Position numbers and translations under genes: made by a program | The notes under the pieces: model-generated | What the model was told of the DNA's origin: nothing | What the model saw: the letters and a program-made list of their open reading frames with translations, nothing else | The model's database searches: none | Shown: positions 63,028 through 64,000 of the stretch, piece by piece | How the letters are laid out: the number at the start of each line of letters is the position of its first letter | Numbering within the stretch: position 1 is the stretch's first letter | Source of the DNA: CAYLHF01 sp964383365 | Lineage (GTDB): Bacteria > Bacteroidota > Rhodothermia > Rhodothermales > UBA10348 | NCBI GenBank assembly: GCA_964383365.1 | Contig: CAYLHF010000011.1 | Location: 31,582 to 95,581, forward strand | Direction of reading: 5' to 3' | Length of the DNA: 64,000 nucleotides

Positions 63028-63297
63028 CTACAGATATTCGATCTCAATCGTCATATCTGCCGTCGTGAGGACGATCGTCTTGTTCTCGTTTTTCAGACTG
63101 ATTTCGAGTATCGACTCCGGGAGCATCTCTCGAGGCGTTTCCATTCGAAAAAGGGTATCGGACACGACCCCCCAATCCTCGGGTGTAAGGTGAACAACGG
63201 CCACCCCGTCTTCAACGACGAAGGGGGCGTAACCCAGGACCCGATTGAGGTGATTGATGCCCTGGGCCTGGTGTAGATTCGGTGGGTAACTCTCCAT
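63028..63297 (-). CDS. Hypothetical small protein between apaG and thyA
   Basis: I do not recognise this 89-residue protein. It is rich in hydrophobic and acidic residues (VEDGVAVVHLTPEDWGVV; ESILEISLKNENKTIVLTTADMTIEIEYL) and looks like a small mixed alpha/beta domain. There is no signal peptide. It is convergent with apaG, 10 bases away, and divergent from thyA. It could be a chance reading frame, but composition looks protein-like. Confidence 0.5.
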   Translation of the reverse strand: MESYPPNLHQAQGINHLNRVLGYAPFVVEDGVAVVHLTPEDWGVVSDTLFRMETPREMLPESILEISLKNENKTIVLTTADMTIEIEYL

Positions 63298-63390
63298 GAC
63301 GACGTCCGGATGTCTTCGTAAATTGCGTCAGCATCACTACGGATTGGTGGTCCATCAATCCTTCCTTTCGGCAAAAGATCCCTCCCTTAT

Positions 63391-64000
63391 ATGAGACCCT
63401 ACCTGGACCTGTTGGCCCACGTTCGTGACCACGGAATCGACAAGACGGATCGGACGGGGACGGGTACCCGGAGCGTATTTGGCCATCAGATGCGATTCGA
63501 TCTTGCTGATGGTTTCCCACTCGTTACGACCAAAAAGACGTTCTTCAAGGGACTCGCCGTCGAGATGCTCTGGTTCCTGAAGGGAGATACGAACACGCGC
63601 TATCTCGTGGAGAACGGCGTTCATATCTGGGACGCATGGGCAGACGATGACGGAAATCTGGGACCCGTTTATGGCAAGCAATGGGTCCGGTGGGCCGGTC
63701 CCGATGGCGAGGCCATTAACCAGATAGAAAGGCTCGTCGACGGGATTCGAACCAATCCGGATTCCCGCCGGCACATCGTGAACGCCTGGAACGTCTCGGA
63801 CCTGTCTCGTATGGCCCTCCCGCCGTGCCACATGTTCTACCAATTCTATGTGGGAAACGGACGCCTCTCCTGCCAACTCTATGTGCGCTCGAATGACCTC
63901 TTTCTCGGCGCACCGTTCAACATCGCCGAGTACGCTCTCCTCATCCATATGATTGCGGCCCAATGTGATCTGGATCCAGGCGAGCTCGTCTATACGATCG
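63391..64000 (+). CDS. thyA: Thymidylate synthase ThyA (partial, C-terminus beyond window)
   Basis: Methylates dUMP to dTMP with methylenetetrahydrofolate. The ATG at 63391 opens [15 protein letters not shown]. About 203 residues are visible. [18 protein letters not shown] is the folate/phosphate region; [13 protein letters not shown] holds the dUMP-phosphate arginines; the catalytic Cys146 is in [10 protein letters not shown], at the same number as in E. coli ThyA. The 3' end lies past base 64000; folA often follows. Confidence 0.97.
   Translation, partial: MRPYLDLLAHVRDHGIDKTDRTGTGTRSVFGHQMRFDLADGFPLVTTKKTFFKGLAVEMLWFLKGDTNTRYLVENGVHIWDAWADDDGNLGPVYGKQWVRWAGPDGEAINQIERLVDGIRTNPDSRRHIVNAWNVSDLSRMALPPCHMFYQFYVGNGRLSCQLYVRSNDLFLGAPFNIAEYALLIHMIAAQCDLDPGELVYTI

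Noticed and set aside
62487..63047. 186-residue minus-strand open frame over apaG
   Set aside because: apaG on the plus strand has clear family motifs; the antisense frame has none.

Overview
The window looks like a scaffold from an uncultured Bacteroidota of the Rhodothermia/Balneolia ('Order II') type, with mid-range GC by eye. Supporting traits are C-terminal type IX secretion (T9SS) sorting domains, a SusC-like TonB receptor, a TamL-like Omp85 protein, a DUF2795 protein, type-B ribosomal protein L31, and an actinobacterial-style fused 2-oxoglutarate decarboxylase/dehydrogenase (Kgd). The affiliation is inferred from gene content. A 100-N run at 12698-12797 marks an assembly gap. No rRNA, tRNA, CRISPR array, insertion sequence or prophage was recognised. 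No gene-free stretch exceeds 300 bases once start codons are corrected; the longest is 62340-62633.

Region 1 (1-22310, all minus strand) is an extended starch/maltodextrin utilisation locus running into housekeeping genes. In transcription order it encodes a LacI-family regulator, a two-domain parvulin lipoprotein, a SusC-like TonB-dependent receptor, a very large secreted protein with calcium-binding-type Asp repeats (cut by the gap), a PorV/PorQ-like barrel protein (start lost in the gap), a T9SS-exported starch-binding protein, a T9SS-exported GH13 enzyme, a GH13 lipoprotein, an MFS sugar transporter, an animal-type chloride-dependent alpha-amylase lipoprotein, a CDP-alcohol phosphatidyltransferase and FtsY (partial). 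A near-consensus promoter and a perfect operator palindrome precede lacI. The same operator, with one change, lies upstream of the alpha-glucan phosphorylase gene at 27687. This suggests a regulon in which extracellular amylases cut starch, the receptor and transporter import oligosaccharides, and the phosphorylase degrades them.

Region 2 (22447-40321) is mixed: a glycosyltransferase, a thioredoxin-like protein, a repeat-bearing unknown protein, a nitrilase-family amidase, a lipoprotein, PrmC, glucan phosphorylase, acylphosphatase overlapping phenylalanine hydroxylase, an NhaC-type antiporter, a SpoIIE-type phosphatase, an M23 peptidase, DUF2795, TamL, RlmD and an SDR epimerase.

Region 3 (40516-52917, mainly plus strand) carries kgd, an M3 peptidase, rpsU (minus), rdgB-dtd, an amidohydrolase, moaA, moaC, floA and an unknown gene. 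Region 4 (52877-62339, minus strand) holds a CNNM/CorC-type transporter, an enoyl-CoA hydratase, a membrane-stress cluster (two unknown coiled-coil proteins plus PspA), pyrimidine-nucleoside phosphorylase, rpmE2 with a textbook terminator, and korB-korA. The organism therefore carries two independent 2-oxoglutarate-oxidising systems. The window ends with apaG, a small unknown gene and partial thyA.
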